Position numbers and translations under genes: made by a program. The notes beneath the pieces were generated by a model that saw only the letters and a list, made by a program, of their open reading frames with translations, did no database searches and was not told the origin of the DNA. From assembly GCA_016858145.1 (NCBI GenBank), contig JAEHOE010000026.1, positions 496,001 through 560,000 of the forward strand: a stretch of DNA of 64,000 bases, read 5' to 3'. Of the stretch, positions 10,045-23,600 are shown in pieces (the stretch's first letter is position 1; every line of letters begins with the position of its first letter). This DNA is from Edaphochlamys debaryana (Eukaryota; Chlorophyta; Chlorophyceae; Chlamydomonadales).

Positions 10045-13000
10045 TTGGGTGGTGCGCACGCTTGCGTGCAGAAGTACAGACATTTGCGCTGCCCGCAGCT
10101 CGCACGGCGGGTTGAGCAGGCAGCCTTGCTTGGTGCTCGTGAGGAAGTCCCCATCCTCATAAGTCGACTGGCATCAGCACTGGTGCTCATTGGCAGCGAG
10201 GGCAAACCATCAGCGGGGAGGGATGCTTCCCCCGACGGTGCCCGCGACCACCTTGCCTGTGTCGACGGGTGCACCGTGCGTGTGGCTGCTGGCGGGGGTC
10301 CAAGCGGGGGACACACGCTCTCGCGCGCTGTGACGGTGGCGGCTGCCCCGGTGGAGGCACAGGTGGAGGTCCTCGCACAGGTACGCGGCATGTGGGTCTG
10401 GGGCGGCCACAGCGTCCGTCGGACGCACTGGAGGCCATCTCTCGGAAAACGGTCCTCAACGACCCCGATCCCAGCCCCCGGTGCATTTGCTCCCGCCGTG
10501 TGGCCCACCCCCACACCTGCGCCGCCCTGCCTCCCGGCCCCAAACCCTGACTTCGACAGGCTCCGTTGCAGTCCTGGCTCGCCCGCGGCTGTCACACCAG
10601 CCTGGTCTGCCTTGGCCTTGAGCCAGCGACCTCCGCGACTGCTGGACTGGAGCTGCTGCTCAGCACGTCTGGGCCCAGCATCCTCGCCACATGCCTCAAG
10701 GCGGGCCTGGCCGCAGCCAGCCAGAGCGCCAACGCGATCCCTCCGGGCCTGACCCTGGGCGTGTACGAGCTCAGGGCCAGCCCCGAGCAGGCTGCTAGCA
10801 GAGCTGCCGGCGGCGTCAGTGCGGGGCGCGGTCGGATGGAGCGGCCGGTGCAGCCAGACGCCTGGGCTGACCTCCTGGCTGCGGCCTGCGATGCCATCGG
10901 CCCGGTTCGGCGGGGCCAGGCGGGCCCACGGCCACCTGCAGTGTCCGGCGCTGGCGCGCCATCGCCCAGCGGCCTGCTGGCAGTGGGCTCTCTGGAGGAG
11001 GCCGTCGCAGTGCTGCACGCGGCCTTCGGCCACAGCAGCCTGTGGCGGCGGCCGAGCTATGGCGCGCGCGCCTCCGAGACCCACGCCACGCCAGTGCCGC
11101 CGGCAACCGACCCACTTTCTCCCAGCTTTGGCGACGCACACCGCCCCTCAGGCCCAGACACAGCGACCGTGTCGAGGGAGGCCACAGCAGGGTTCGAGGA
11201 GGAACCGCCCCTCCTCGAGCCAGCGCTGGATGGTGCCGGCGCACCTCCCGGCGGCGCGATGCTGCTCGTCCGACTGGGCTTGCCGCGGCCCCAGCAACAC
11301 GTGCCAACAGCATTGGGTCCGGGCGGAGCAGCAGCAGCAGCAGCAGCAGCTTTCACCAACTCGCCCAGCTGGACCACGCTGGACCTGGTCTTTGTGTCCT
11401 GTGGGGCTACAGGCGCGGCGGTGACCCGGGGCATCGGCGGGGGCGCGCCGCGTGGCAGCTTCCACCTGGCACGGGCGCCAGCGCCGGCTGTGCACTCGGC
11501 GGAGGGCTGCGTGTGCGGACTGCTGGCAGAACTGATCGCGCGCCAGGAGGACGACACAGGCAAGTCGGGGGCTGGTTCGGGCGTCCTGGGCAGGGGCGGG
11601 TTGCTAAAGCTTGCCCTGTGCCTGCTGAGGCGCAACACCGACAGCCTGACGCAACGCCCCTCGCTCGGCCCTTCGACACCCCGAACAGGCATCGCCCGGC
11701 CTCTCCGCAGCCTGGAGCCCACGGGCGGTCCCGGCAGCCTCAGCTCCGGCCCTGGCCAGGCCTGCTCGCTGTGCCGCTGCCTGGCGCCCCTGCTGGCCGG
11801 TAACGTGGCGCCCCACCTGCTGGCGGCCGTCCACATTGGCCTGGGCCCCGGCGAGGTGGAGAGAGCGCGGGAGGAGGGCGACGGCGGCGCCCCGCGAAGC
11901 CTGGGTGGGCCGCTGGCTGCGCTGAGGCTGCTGGCGGCAGCGCAGAGCATTCGGGTGAGGCCTCGGGGGGGAGGCTCCACCTGCCGGGGCCTGGATTGGG
12001 GTTTAAGGCTTAGGTAGCACGGTTCGTCACACAGACCTGGCTGGGGCCCGTAACTCGGCAGACCCCGCGTGGGATCATGTAAGCTCGATCGCTTGCTGAG
12101 TAGTGTTTGAACTCGGGTGCTGTTGTGTGATCCCCCTGGCTGCAGACCGTGGTGGTCCGCAGCGAGCCTCCTCCGGCTGTACGCGTGCATTGCCGCACCG
12201 GCGCCGTCAGCACTCCGTGGGCGGCCCCGGCCTCGGACATGGCAGCGTACTCTGCTGCCCGTGGGGCTGGCGATAGCGGGATGGCTGCCGCGCTAGTCAG
12301 CTGGTTTGAGGGCGAGAAGCGCCAGGCCAGGAAGGCGTGGCGCCGTGCCATGGAGGAGGCCAAGGCCCAGGCTGAGGCCCAAGCCGAGGCCAAGGCTGCT
12401 GCAGAGGCGCAGGCAGAGGCGGCGGCGGTTGCTGCACGCGCCCTTGTCGCCGCACATGCGGCAGCGACGGAGGCAGCGCACGAGGCAGGCACAGGGACCG
12501 GTCCAGCTCAGGGGGTGGAGGAGGAGGAGGAGGCCGCCGCGCGCGTTTCCAGCAACGCGGGGGCGTCATCCTCCGCGCGTGTACCCTCCAGCCGCAGCGG
12601 GGCGAGCGCAGAGCGCAAAGCCCCAGCGAGCTCTACCAGCGTCCACACACCGCCGCCGCCCTTCATGCCTGAGGAGCCCCAGCCGAGCACAGAAGCCCCG
12701 GCAGCCGAGGGCCGGGCTGCCAAGCCGCCAGATGCGGACTTTAAGCGGGGGGCCTTGGTCGGAGGGGTGGCACGGCTGCAGAAGCGGCTAGAGGCGCTGC
12801 AACGCGCCCGGCTGATCCGCGAGGGCGTGCTGCAGCCCAGCCCGCCCAAGCCCCCGCCAGGCTCCAGGCCTTCAGACCCGGACACGGAGCCCCCAGCTGT
12901 CCACCTTCCGCCCGTCAGCGCCGCTGAGGAGCAGGCTGGGGAAGGGCCCGCGGCATCGGCGTCTGCGGCCGGTCTTGGGCTGGGGCTGACGGCGCAGCCG

Positions 13001-16000
13001 GTCGCTGGTGTCCTCGACCGGCAGTGGGCCGACGCAGCGGTCAGCGTTGCCGGCAGCTCTCTTGCGGGGCCTTCGCCAGCGGCCACCGAGCTCGCGAGCC
13101 GCAGCCGGCGTGCCGAGTCGCCCCGGGGCAGCTCACACGCGCCCGCAGAGTCTGCCTCGATCCAGCAGGGCTCTGCGGGCCAAGGACAGCCTGCACGCAG
13201 CGCTACGGGTGCGACCAGCGGCAGCGTCGCTGCCCAGCACGCGGCCGCGGCCGCGGCAGCAGAGGTGGAGGTGGCGGAGGCCGAGGCACACGCCGTGGCG
13301 GCGGCCTCCCAGCGGCTGCAGCAGCTGCGGTCCCAATTTGACCGCCTGTACCACGGCCTCGTGCCCGAAGGGACGCAAGTGCTTGCCGGGGACCGGCCGC
13401 ACCTCACCCGCTTCAGCCCTTCGCCTGAGCCCGGTGCGGGCACCGTCAACGCCGCCTTGCCTGCTTGGATGGGGCCCGGGTCGGAAGCCCGGGAGGCCGC
13501 GCGTCAGGCGGTGGGCGGCAGGTGGCCGGCTGCCCCTGCTCGGGTGCCGAGCCACGGCCCGGCTCCCGGGCTGACCGGGGCGCTTCTGGCTGGGAGCGCG
13601 GTCGGCGCCATGGCTCAGGCGGCCTCGGCTCTGTGCGCTCCGCGGGCCCCGCAGCCCACTCCCAGGGGCGAAAGCTCGCGGACGGTCTCAGACCGCCCCA
13701 CCGAACCCAGCCGGCTTCTGTCCACGCCACCGCCAGCAGGGTGGGGCGCGGATCGGAATGCGCCGCCCGGGCTTGGCCTGCCACCCGGCTCGTTCCGCGA
13801 GTTGCAGGCGCGGCGGCCGGAGGGCTGGGCGGGGGCAGGAGCCGGTATGGGGCAGGGGGGCCGCGATGGCAGCGCAGGCGAGCCCAGGCGGCCTGGCGCT
13901 CAGCACCAGGCCGAGTCCAGCACGGGGCGTGATGTGGTCGAGGGCAGCTGGCAGCACGGGCAGGGCGGCTCCGGCGGGCCTGCCAGTCTGGGCCAGAGTG
14001 ACAGCGGCAGGGGCAGCGGCAGTGGCGGCAGCCCTGGCGACGGGGACGCAGCAAGGGGTGGCGGCGGGTACGTATCGCAGTGGCTAAGGGGCAGCTACGA
14101 GGGGTGCGGGCCTCAACAGCAGCTCGGTGGAGATGGGGTGGAGGATGGAGGCATGCATGGCGCCGAGGGCGGCCGGCCTAGCGACGGAGGCGACAGCATC
14201 GTGGCCGACAGTGACGGTGGCGGCTCGGGATCTGACGCAGAGTCGGTGCCCGGGGCGGGCGGCCGCAGCGCGTCAAAAATCGGCTACGCGGCGATGCATG
14301 CCCGGTCGTCACATGCTGCAGCGGCCGAGCGTTCGGCCTCCTTCGGGGTCGAGGAGGAGGAGGTTGGCAGCCACACCGCTGCGGTCGCCTCTGCCTCTGG
14401 CCGCGATGGCTGGGCGGCCGGTGGCAGCGGCGCTCGAAGCGCTGCAGACGCAGGCGGCCCCCATGCACACACGGCTGCTGGTGATGGTTCCTTCCATAGT
14501 CACCGCAAGAGCAAGAGCAGCAGCGGCGGTGGTGATGGCGCAAGCGGTGGTGGGCCCTTCCGCAGTCGCATCAGCGGCGGTGGTAGCGGCAGCGGCAGTC
14601 CTGGCACAAGCGCAGCCGGCGAGCGCCCCGATGCGGCCCACCGCAGCTCTGGCGGCGGCTCTGCGTCCGGCACGACCTCCCTTCCTCCACAGCCCCCGGT
14701 GGCTATACCCTACTCCACGCCTTCCGCGTCATGGGCACCGATGGTGGACGGCTCGGACCCGCCCTCGCCGCCACTTTCGCTGCCCACATCTTCGGCCCCC
14801 GCCTCCGCGTCGGCCTCGCCGGAGGACCCCCGCCCGGCCGGAAGCAGTGTGCGCTTCACACCAAGCCAGGCCAGCGGCCGCGCCCACTCCCGCCGCTCCG
14901 CCGCCGAGTCCTCACTCGGCTTCACCTGCCCCCTGACCGTCTCCTCCACAACGGGCGCGGCCTTTCCCTCCGACACTGTCGGGCGGCTGCCTCGGAGCGT
15001 CGGCGGAGGCTCACGCGGCCTGGACCCTGGCGAGGTCAGCAGCAGGGCCCCGGTCCCCGACCCACATCCACTCTCTGCCAGCTCCTCCCGAGGTCATTCA
15101 CATGAGCGTTCGGCACACAGCAGCCAAGTCAGGGCAGCGACGCAGGGAGACCGCTACGGCGACAGTGGGAGTGAAGGTCGCGGGGGACATGACAGCTTGG
15201 TAGGAGGCCCAGAAGATCGCCCGGCCTACGACGGGGACCTCGCGTCGCTTGCCGCTGTTGCGCCGGAAGCAGGGCGCGAGGAGCTGCAGCGACGCAACGA
15301 GGCCCTGATGGGGGTCCTGGGCCGCGCGGCGGAAGGGACAGAGGCGCTGCAGAGCCGCCTGTACGAGCGGCAGCTCGAGGTGGGTCCCGGGCTGAGAGGC
15401 GTCCGGGCAGGCCTGCATTGGATGCAAAAAAAGCGGAGCTCGCGCCGACGTGCGTAATGCGAGGGAGAGCACAGCCTCCTCCGTGCACGCGCCGCTTAGC
15501 ACGGCGTCCATGACCACATGCCCCCGGCTGCCCCTTTCTCCCATCCCCACTCCCACCCAGGTCCTGGAGCTGCGTGCCGTCATGGAGGTGATGCAGGCGC
15601 AGCACGCCCAGGAGCTGGCGGGGCTGAGGGGCCGGCTGCGGGGCGCGGCGGCGGCAGAGGCAGCTGCAGAGGACGCCGCCGGGCCCCTGGCGGTCGCGGC
15701 GGTGCCGGCCGAGGGCTGGGCCGGGGCTGGGGCGCCGACCCAGATGGCGTGCGGGGTCAGAGGTGTCAGGGCGCCGGGGGCTGCGGGCCGGGCGCTGGAG
15801 GCGCTGGTGGGTGCGTACGAGCAGCAGGTGGAGGCCCTGCAGCGCCAGGTGGGTGGGTGGGGGCGGGCTGGAGGGCGCTTGGTGGCTGGCGTTGAGTGAT
15901 GCACACTCAAGGGGTAGCCTGCGCGCCCTGCGTTGGGGGCCAGGGTCGTTGGCAGGAGGTGCTTGACCCTACTTTCCTCTTGTGCACGTGACAGTTGAAA

Positions 16001-17445
16001 GCGAAGCTTGGAGGGCTCCTCAGGATCGTGCTTGCCATTCCTTGGTGTCTTTTCCCTCGATTCCCTCCTCCTTCATGCTCTCCTCCTCCTCTGCAGGTGG
16101 CCGCGCTGGTTGCGGGCCAGGAGGAGTTGGCCATGCGCTGTGCCCATCAGGAGCTGGCGGCCCTGGCGGAGCGAGCCGCGCGCCGGCATCGACGGCGGCA
16201 GCAGCAGCTTGGGGGGCTTTCAGAGCACAGAGCCGGCGGGGTGACGAGCCGGGCAGGGGCTACAGGTGCTGCGCTGCCGCTACGCCGACGACACAGCTTG
16301 GGCGGGGGCTTGAGCTCCTTCCCAGAGGCGGCTACGACGGCGGGGCGAGGCGGGGCGAGGCGGGGGCGCGCTGGCAGCACCTCCGAGGAGAGCGAGGACG
16401 TCGATAGCGGCAGCGATGATGACCGGTGGCTCCTGGCGCCTCCTGATGCGGAGGCCGTGCTGCGCAGGGCGGGCGGCGGCTTGGCGGGAGGGGTGGCCGG
16501 CGGCGGCGCGGCGGCCAAGCAGTGGCAGCAGCGGCGCGAGGAGATGGGCGCTCTGCGGTCGGCGCTGCGGCAGTCCCAGAAGCGGGAGGCCGAGCTGAGG
16601 GCGGCCCTGGCGGAGGCGCAGCAGCAGCGGCGGGCGGCGCTGCTGGCGGCGCGTGTGGCGGCGGGAGAGGCGACCAAGCGGCGCTGGCTGGAGGTGCAGG
16701 TGAGCAGTGCCGCCCCCCACCCAACAGTACGGTACCGTCTGCGTCCGTGTCCGCCCGCGTCCTTCCAGAGCGACGTTGCCGTATGCGGGCTGGGGCCAAC
16801 CCGCAGGGCTGGGCAAGAGCTCGCTGAGCCCTCACCACTGTGTCCTGTGTTTACCACTCCCTCCCCCTTTGCCGTTCCCCGCAGGCCGCCGACCTCTGCC
16901 GGCAGCTCACCGCTGCACGGGAGGCCGCCGGCGCCGCCAGCGTCGCTCGTGACGGCGCACATCGCGAGGCTCTGCGGCTCCGTACAGAGTACGACACGCT
17001 GCAGCAACAGCTGTACGACATGCAGCGCCTGGCGGCGTCGTACGCCGAGCTTGCCGAGCGGTCCAACACGTGGATGCGGGTGGCGACGGGCCTGCCGCCG
17101 CCGCCCCGGCCGCCGCCATCCCTGCCTGCCATCGCAGAGGCGCCGGCGCACGCGGCATCGGGAGCCACAGCGTCTACGTCGTTGCTGATGGGGGCATTCT
17201 CGGCTTTTGGTCCGGAGGACGGTCGACCGGGGGAAGCAGGGGTGCTGCGAGCGGTGCAGCAGGAGCGAAGCTTCGTGGTGGCGAGGGCGGGAATGGTGGC
17301 GGGAGCAGGCCGCGGGGGCGAGGCGCTAGCAAGCGGTAAGGTGCTGGCGGCATCTGGGCAGGAGATGCAGAAGGAGATGCAGGCGGCTCATCTGCTGGGT
17401 GTATCGGTGACGGGAGCACGGCCTGCGCGCGCTACCTGGTCGTGA
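10045..17445 (+). CDS. Kinesin-like protein with degenerate motor domain and coiled-coil tail
   Basis: In-phase exons: ~10045-10380, 10560-11954, 12146-15379, 15561-15848, 16097-16699 and 16885-17445 (TGA), about 2,100 residues. The first two follow the kinesin motor order. HTLSRAVTVAAAPVEAQVEV matches the segment before the P-loop. SWLARGCHTSLVCLG then leads into the P-loop position, which reads GLEPATSAT instead of GQTGSGKT. YGARASETHA stands for switch I NxxSSRSHA, and TLDLVFVSCGATG for switch II LVDLAGSE. LLAGNVAPHLLAAVHIGLGP matches LLxxSLGGNxxTxxIxxxxP near the motor's end. The Walker Lys and switch II Asp/Gly are absent, so ATP-driven motility is unlikely. A long disordered region follows, then coiled coil (EMGALRSALRQSQKREAELR). 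No ATG lies in the first exon's frame; 5' exons are unresolved. Confidence 0.7.
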
Positions 17446-17639
17446 GGCTCGTTTGGGGCCGGAAGGCCCTGCGGCGACAACAGTTAGTTGGGATGAGGAC
17501 GGCGGGCGGATGGGTGCACACGCTCGGACAGTTTGCTTTACACGCCTGCGACGACTTGTATTTGCCCCGTTGTCAAAGTATGATACTATCTCGCTAAACG
17601 TAGTGCAGCAAGCTCGAGGACTCCACGCGCTGATGAGCC

Positions 17640-20600
17640 ATGAGGCCAGTTCGTGGAGGCGGTGGCCAGGCCTTGCTCGACCAACAAAGTAGGATTCAAC
17701 GCAATGCAACGCTTGTAACGGAGCCCATATGCAGCTTGGTAAGGTTGGCCGGCCATTGTTGCTTGTTCTCATTGCTCGCTGCAAACGCTCGCCAGCCACC
17801 AACTAAACGAACGCTGCAACTCTGTAGTGCGTGGAGGCCGCGCCCAGTAATGGCATGAGTCCTTTCGCCCCTCTGCCCTTCGCCAGAGTCCTGCCCGCTT
17901 CGAGCTCCTGACCCCCTACTCGAAGTGCAGCGATGACGACCAGCAACAGAAGCACCATGACACGTATGACCTGCTCTCAAAGGTCTTTAAGGACAACTGC
18001 AATGAGGTGGGCCGAAGGCGCGCAAGGGCGGGCCGGTGGGGTGGGCTGGGGGCCTGGGGCCAGGGAGAGGGCTCAGGGTGGGCGGGTGCATGCCGGCTCA
18101 TGTGCCGTACTGCCGTGCTCATGAGGCCCCACTCCTCAAGGTCGAACTATGCCTGGGCTTTCTTCCTCTCGCTCCACACTTCTGCAACCCAAAACTCTGC
18201 ACCCGTTCAGGTTGAAGCCGCCGTGTACGCTGGCCGCAAGCGCCGGGACCCCAGCGCCCTCCTGGTGGCGGGCGACCTCACGTGGGTGCGGGTTGGGGCC
18301 CTTCATTCAAGTCATCCCCAGCCCTGACGGTTAGAGCCTTGCATATGCGGTGCTTGGACCTGCAAGTGTGCCACGTATGCCATGCTGCCAACCATCTCCT
18401 GACTGCGGTGCCCCGTCAACATGCCCTTCTGTGACCAGGCATGACGCGTGCCAGGTGGCGGGGCTGTGGGTGGGGGAGCAGCTGCGGTGCGCAGCAGTGC
18501 TGAGGACCAACGTGCCGGGGCTGAGAGGGGAGCACCGCAGCAGCCAGCCGCATGTGCAGGTGCGGGTCAGGCGTAGCATGTGTGGACGGCGCGGCGCGTG
18601 CAGTTGATGGGAAGCTCGAACCCCATGCATCTCACCCAGCCGCCCTCACGCCAGCCCTGCCCCGCCCTCCGTCCAGATCCAATTCCTCGCGACCGCGGCA
18701 GAGCACAGCCGGCGTGGCCTGGGCCGCCTGCTCACACGCTGCATCCTGGCGCGGGCGGCGGCGGCGGGGCACCAGGTGCGCATTAAGCGTGGGGCCTGGA
18801 GCACGCCAGCACATGTAGGTGTCGAAGCCGTTGGCTGCTGGATAGTGGCTAACATGCCATGGGTCTCTTTTCTTGAACTTTCTTGACTCTGCCTGTCCAT
18901 GCCCGTGCCCCGCCCCCAGTACGCCACCGTCATTGTGGCGGACCGGGACGTGGAGGGCTTCTGGACCAAGATGGGTGGGTGGCAACAGCGGGAGCCAGGG
19001 AGCCTGGCGGGAGCAGGAGGGCGTCGCAGCCAGCCAGCCGCATTGCCAGCCAGCCAGCCGCAATCTCATCGAACTGACCCGAGCCTGGAATCCCCCCCTG
19101 CGGTCCGGTGGATGCAGGCTTCCTGCGGAAGACAGCTGCGTCGGACTACCACGGATTGCAGGTGGGAGAGACCGTGCCTGGCCACGCGGCAGCACTTAAC
19201 GCCACACCCGCGCCACAGCTGAGCGGCCGCCCGCGCCTTCCCATGTTCAGGTGGTGGATCAAAGCAGGGCGTATGCTCTGGCGTCGGGTGCCCCCGTGTG
19301 GATCACGCGCCTCGTGAACCAGGACCCGGGCCCCGCCGCGTCCGCACCGGGAGCGGCGGTGACGCAGGGGGTGGCGGACGCCGCGGCCGCACTGGCGGGA
19401 GCTGAGATCATGCTGGCAGCGGACCTGCAGGCATTGCTCTGGGCGGAGATGACTGCGAAACAGCGTGCGGCCTGGCTGGTGGGTTGACCGGGGCTAGGCA
19501 GGGCAAGGCAGGCAGGCACCGGGCTGCGTGCGGTGATTGGGGCGGAGGCAGGCTGGGGTCCTGGCACAGCTCCAGGGAAGGTGCGCGCTCTGTTAAGCGC
19601 TAGGGCCGGGGCGTCAGTATTGTGTGCTAACTGGTGTCTGCAGGTCACGCAGGCCGCCGCACGAGTGGTCTCGCGGTACCTAGAGGAGGGAGGTGCGCAA
19701 GCGCCGCAGCGCGCGGCCGGGGCTGAGGCCGCGGCTACGGCCGGCGCATCACACGCCGCTGCGGCCGCACCCTCCTCCGCAGCCGCAGCCGCTGCGGCCG
19801 CGGTAGCCCCTGCGGTGGCCTCCCCCGCTCCAGCGCAGGCGGCAATCGCAGAGCCGGCAGCAGCCGTAGCCCTTGCAGGGCGCGAGCGTGGGGGTGCAGG
19901 CAGGGGCGCCGCGCTCAAGAGCCGCAGCGGCCTGGGCATGGCGGCCAGGCGTGCGGCCCGGCCGCGATGGGCCCAAGCAGCCGCAGCCGCACCTGTAGAA
20001 GCGGCGGAGCCTGGACCGCGGGCGTTGCCCACAGCGGCTGCAACCGCTGCAGTGGCTGCATCCTTCCTGGAAACGGCACATGCCGATGCAACCACACCCG
20101 TAAAGGCGGCCGCGCCCAAGTGCACGGAGGAGGCACCGGCAGAGGTGGCGGCACTCGCTGCGCCCGTCACGCCCGGAGCGGCGTCCGCACCCGGGGCGGA
20201 GGCAGCACCCTCGTCAGCGGCAGAGCCAGGTGCCATGGTGGCTGCACCAGCAGCGGCAGCATCGCCCGCAGACGCGGAGGCGGTACCCGCATCAGCGGCG
20301 GGGCACCCGCGTTGGCGCTTGGCGGCATCCATGGCGGCTAAGCTCCTGACGGCGTTCGCACCCGCGGCGGTGGCTGCGCCCGCAGCGGCGGGAACACCAG
20401 CAGCGCCGACCGCACCCGTGGTGGCTGCCCCAGCATCAACAGCGGGCGCGGCCGCCGCTTCGGGCGACCCAAACGGGCGGCCCCAGGCGGCGGCCGCACC
20501 CGCGAGGACTTCGGCAATGGCAGCTGAGGTCGCGGCACTGGGGGCAGCAAGTGAGCACGAGGTGCAGGCGGAGCCAGCGGAGGAGCGGGGCCAAGGCGGT

Positions 20601-23600
20601 GGCCGCGGCGCCGGCAGCGTGGCTCGGCGGGATCGGCAGACGACGGGGGTTTGCCCAGCGGGGGCAGCACAGCGCGGCGGCACGACGCAGCAGGGGCCAA
20701 CGCTGGACGGCAGCCGAACTACCTTGTCTTGTCGGGCATGCGTGGAGGTGATGCGGACCCACGGCGGCTGCTGCACCGCGGCAGCCAACGAACTGCGGTG
20801 TCCGGGCTTGACGATGTGGGGCAGACCGCTGCCGCCCCGACTGCAGCGACGGCCGGAGCTGTGGCCATGGCGGAGGGCACTGTGCCCAAAACAGCTGGGC
20901 ATTCGGCGGCGGCATCCACAGCGGCGTTGGCAGGGGCGGGGCGCAGAGAGCCCACTGCCACACCGGCACCGGCACTGCCAGCGACACCGGCGGCACCGGC
21001 GGCCCACGCCGCAGCGGCGAGCGCAGCGGCGGCACCAGACGCCGCGGGGCCTGCAGTGAGGGGGACGGGGGCCGCGGGGCCTGCCACCCCTGCACCCGGG
21101 CCGGCGGGGCCTGCCCTGGCCGCACCCGGCACCGCAGTGCCTGCAGCGACGTGGCCCACTGCGGCCGCCGGCTCAGAGCGTCACGGCGGCGGCGCGCAGA
21201 GTCCCGCCACCGCGCCGGCCTCGATGGGCGACGCGTTGAGGGCGGAAGTGCTCGGCGGCCTGACAGGTGCCAGGGCTGCGGCCGGGCCCAGCCCGGCGCG
21301 TGCCGCTGGACAGGACGACCGTGCGGCAGCCTCGGCCGCAAGCCCCAAGGCTGCCGCTGCGGCCCCGGCCGCAGGGCCCAGCACCTCTGCCGACAAGCCA
21401 GAGCCCAGTTCAGCCACCGCTAGCTCAGGGCCCAGCAAAGCGGCGGCCAGCCAAGGGCGCGACGCAGCGGCCGCCGAGCGCGGGCGCAGCACTGCAGCAG
21501 CTGACCTGCGGCCCGATGCAGCGGCTGCAAGTCCCGGGCCCAGCAGTGTTGCCGCCAGCTCGAATCCCAAGTTGACGGCGGCCAGCCCGCGGTCACCTGT
21601 GACGGCGACCAGCTTGGGGCCCGAAATAGCGCCAGCCGTCCCAGCGCCTGAGGCAGGTGCCACAAGCCCAAGGCCCGGCGCTGGGACCTCCGCTCCTGGG
21701 CCCTGCTCAGCAGCGGCTGCGTTAGGGCCCGGCAACTCCGATGCCAGCCCCAGTCCCGGCACGGACGCAAACAGCGGAACGCGCGGCACGCCACGGATGC
21801 CAGCGAGTAGCGGTGGCGGAGCCGGAGAGCCAAGGAGTCAGGGAGCGGTCATTGAGCGGAGCCAGGGGCCGCTCGGTGCGAGCGGCCAGTGTCTCGATCC
21901 CCCCTCTCCTGGTCATCCGCTCTCCAGTCCGCCTGGCTCAGCCCTGCTCCTGTCTCCCTCCATCCCCGTACGGCCAGCGCCAGCCAGCCCAGTGCCCGAC
22001 ATGGCAGCCGCTAGTGAAGGCCCCGGCGCAGCCGCCACCGACCGGGGTCCCAGCAGCGCGGCCGCTCCCAGCGCAGGGACCGGCGACGCAGTCGCAAGCC
22101 CGGGGCCCGGCACTGCAGCGGCCCTCTCGCGCGAGGGGCAGATCGCTGATCAGGGCGCTCTTAGGCGCACCGCCCTCTCGGCACTCCCGGCGCCTCAATC
22201 AGTCGGGCCCGCAACTCCCGCCGACGCAGAGCGTAACGGTGGGGGCAATCCCAGCGACGAGGCACCGGTGACCGCTGCGGGTGACGTGCCCATGGCCGAA
22301 GCCCTTCCGGACCCGGGAGGTGCTGCGACGGTGCAGGCGGAGGCTGGGGCGGAGGCGGATGCAGAGGCTCCACCGGAGGCAGCGACGGAGGTGGAGGCCA
22401 GTACGGCTGCGGCTGGAGCACCTGTCCATGGCGGCTCCGGCGCAGCTCCCAGTCAGTGTCCCAGCTCCGCTTGCCTGGAGGCTTCACCAGAGAGTTCTTC
22501 GTTGGATCAGGGCGGAGAGGAGGTGGGGCAACACGCCCGCCTCGCAGCCTACGGCCAGAGCCTGTGCCAGAGCATTGCCTTTGCTGGGGGTAGCAACGGT
22601 GCCACGGCCACAGCAGCTGCTGCTACTGGGGAGGCAGGGGCAGAGCAGGGGCAGCGTGGTGCCGCTCAGCCCACTCTTGGCTGCACATCGGAAGCCGCTG
22701 CCGGGTCAGCAGCGAGGGCAACGGCAGCAGCGGCCGCCAGCCCAGCGCCCGTCGTGGCGCCTAGCTCTGCAGCCGCCCCCTCCGAAAGGCCCGAGGTCGT
22801 GCCCCTGCCAGTGCACGAGCAGCCCGGCATGCCCGGTCCCGCATCCCTGCGCCCGGGCGAAGCCCAAGTGCCGAGGGTCACGGGTGCAGTGGGAGGCCAT
22901 GCAGGCTGGGGCCCCGCGGGCTGGGGTTACCCAAGAGGCGGCGGCCGTGCGGGTTGGGGCCATGCGGTCTGGGGCTACGGGGGCGCAGGCCAGGCGGGCT
23001 GGGCTTACGCTGGCCGGGGCTTCGCCGGTCGGGGCTACGCCGGCCGGGGCCACGCCGGGCTAGCAGGCTACGTCGGAGGCAGAGGTCACACTGGCGACGG
23101 CGGCAGTCTGGGGGACCGGGAGGAAGGTCCGCAGGAGGAGATGCAGGATGCAGCAGACGGGGCTGCGGCGGGGGCAAGCAGAGGCGTTAAGCGGCGCTGG
23201 GCTGAGGCTGGGGGCGCGGGCCCCGGCCCCACCTGGACAGCACAGCAGTCGCCGGCTGCGGGCAGGCGCCACACGCACGCGGACCAAGCGGACGCTGACG
23301 GTCCCTCCTGCCCCGTGGAAGCAACGGATGCACCGCAGGTAGGCAGGGGCGCATGTGACCCGCAATGCATGCACTGAAGCCAGTACAGACCTCAATCTTC
23401 ACCGCACCTTTGCAGGCCGTCGGCTCAGACGTCCAGGGCACAAGCTCCACAGACGGTGGGGCAGCCGCTGAGGTGCGGGCAGCGCTGGAGGCGGAGAGGA
23501 AAGCCCGCTGCGGCGCCGAAGCAGAGTTGCTCAAGGAGCGAGAACGGGTACGGCAGCTGACGGCGGACCTGACGGCTGAGCGGCAGGCCCGTTACGACGC

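Noticed and set aside
10290..10330. GGGPSGGHT as a P-loop of the kinesin-like protein
   Set aside because: It lies too early relative to the motor fold. The strand preceding the real P-loop position is SWLARGCHTSLVCLG, so the P-loop site is GLEPATSAT in the next exon.
9861..11141. 426-codon minus-strand frame
   Set aside because: It overlaps the kinesin-like exons on the plus strand, which align with a known fold order and splice in phase. The minus frame shows no domain.
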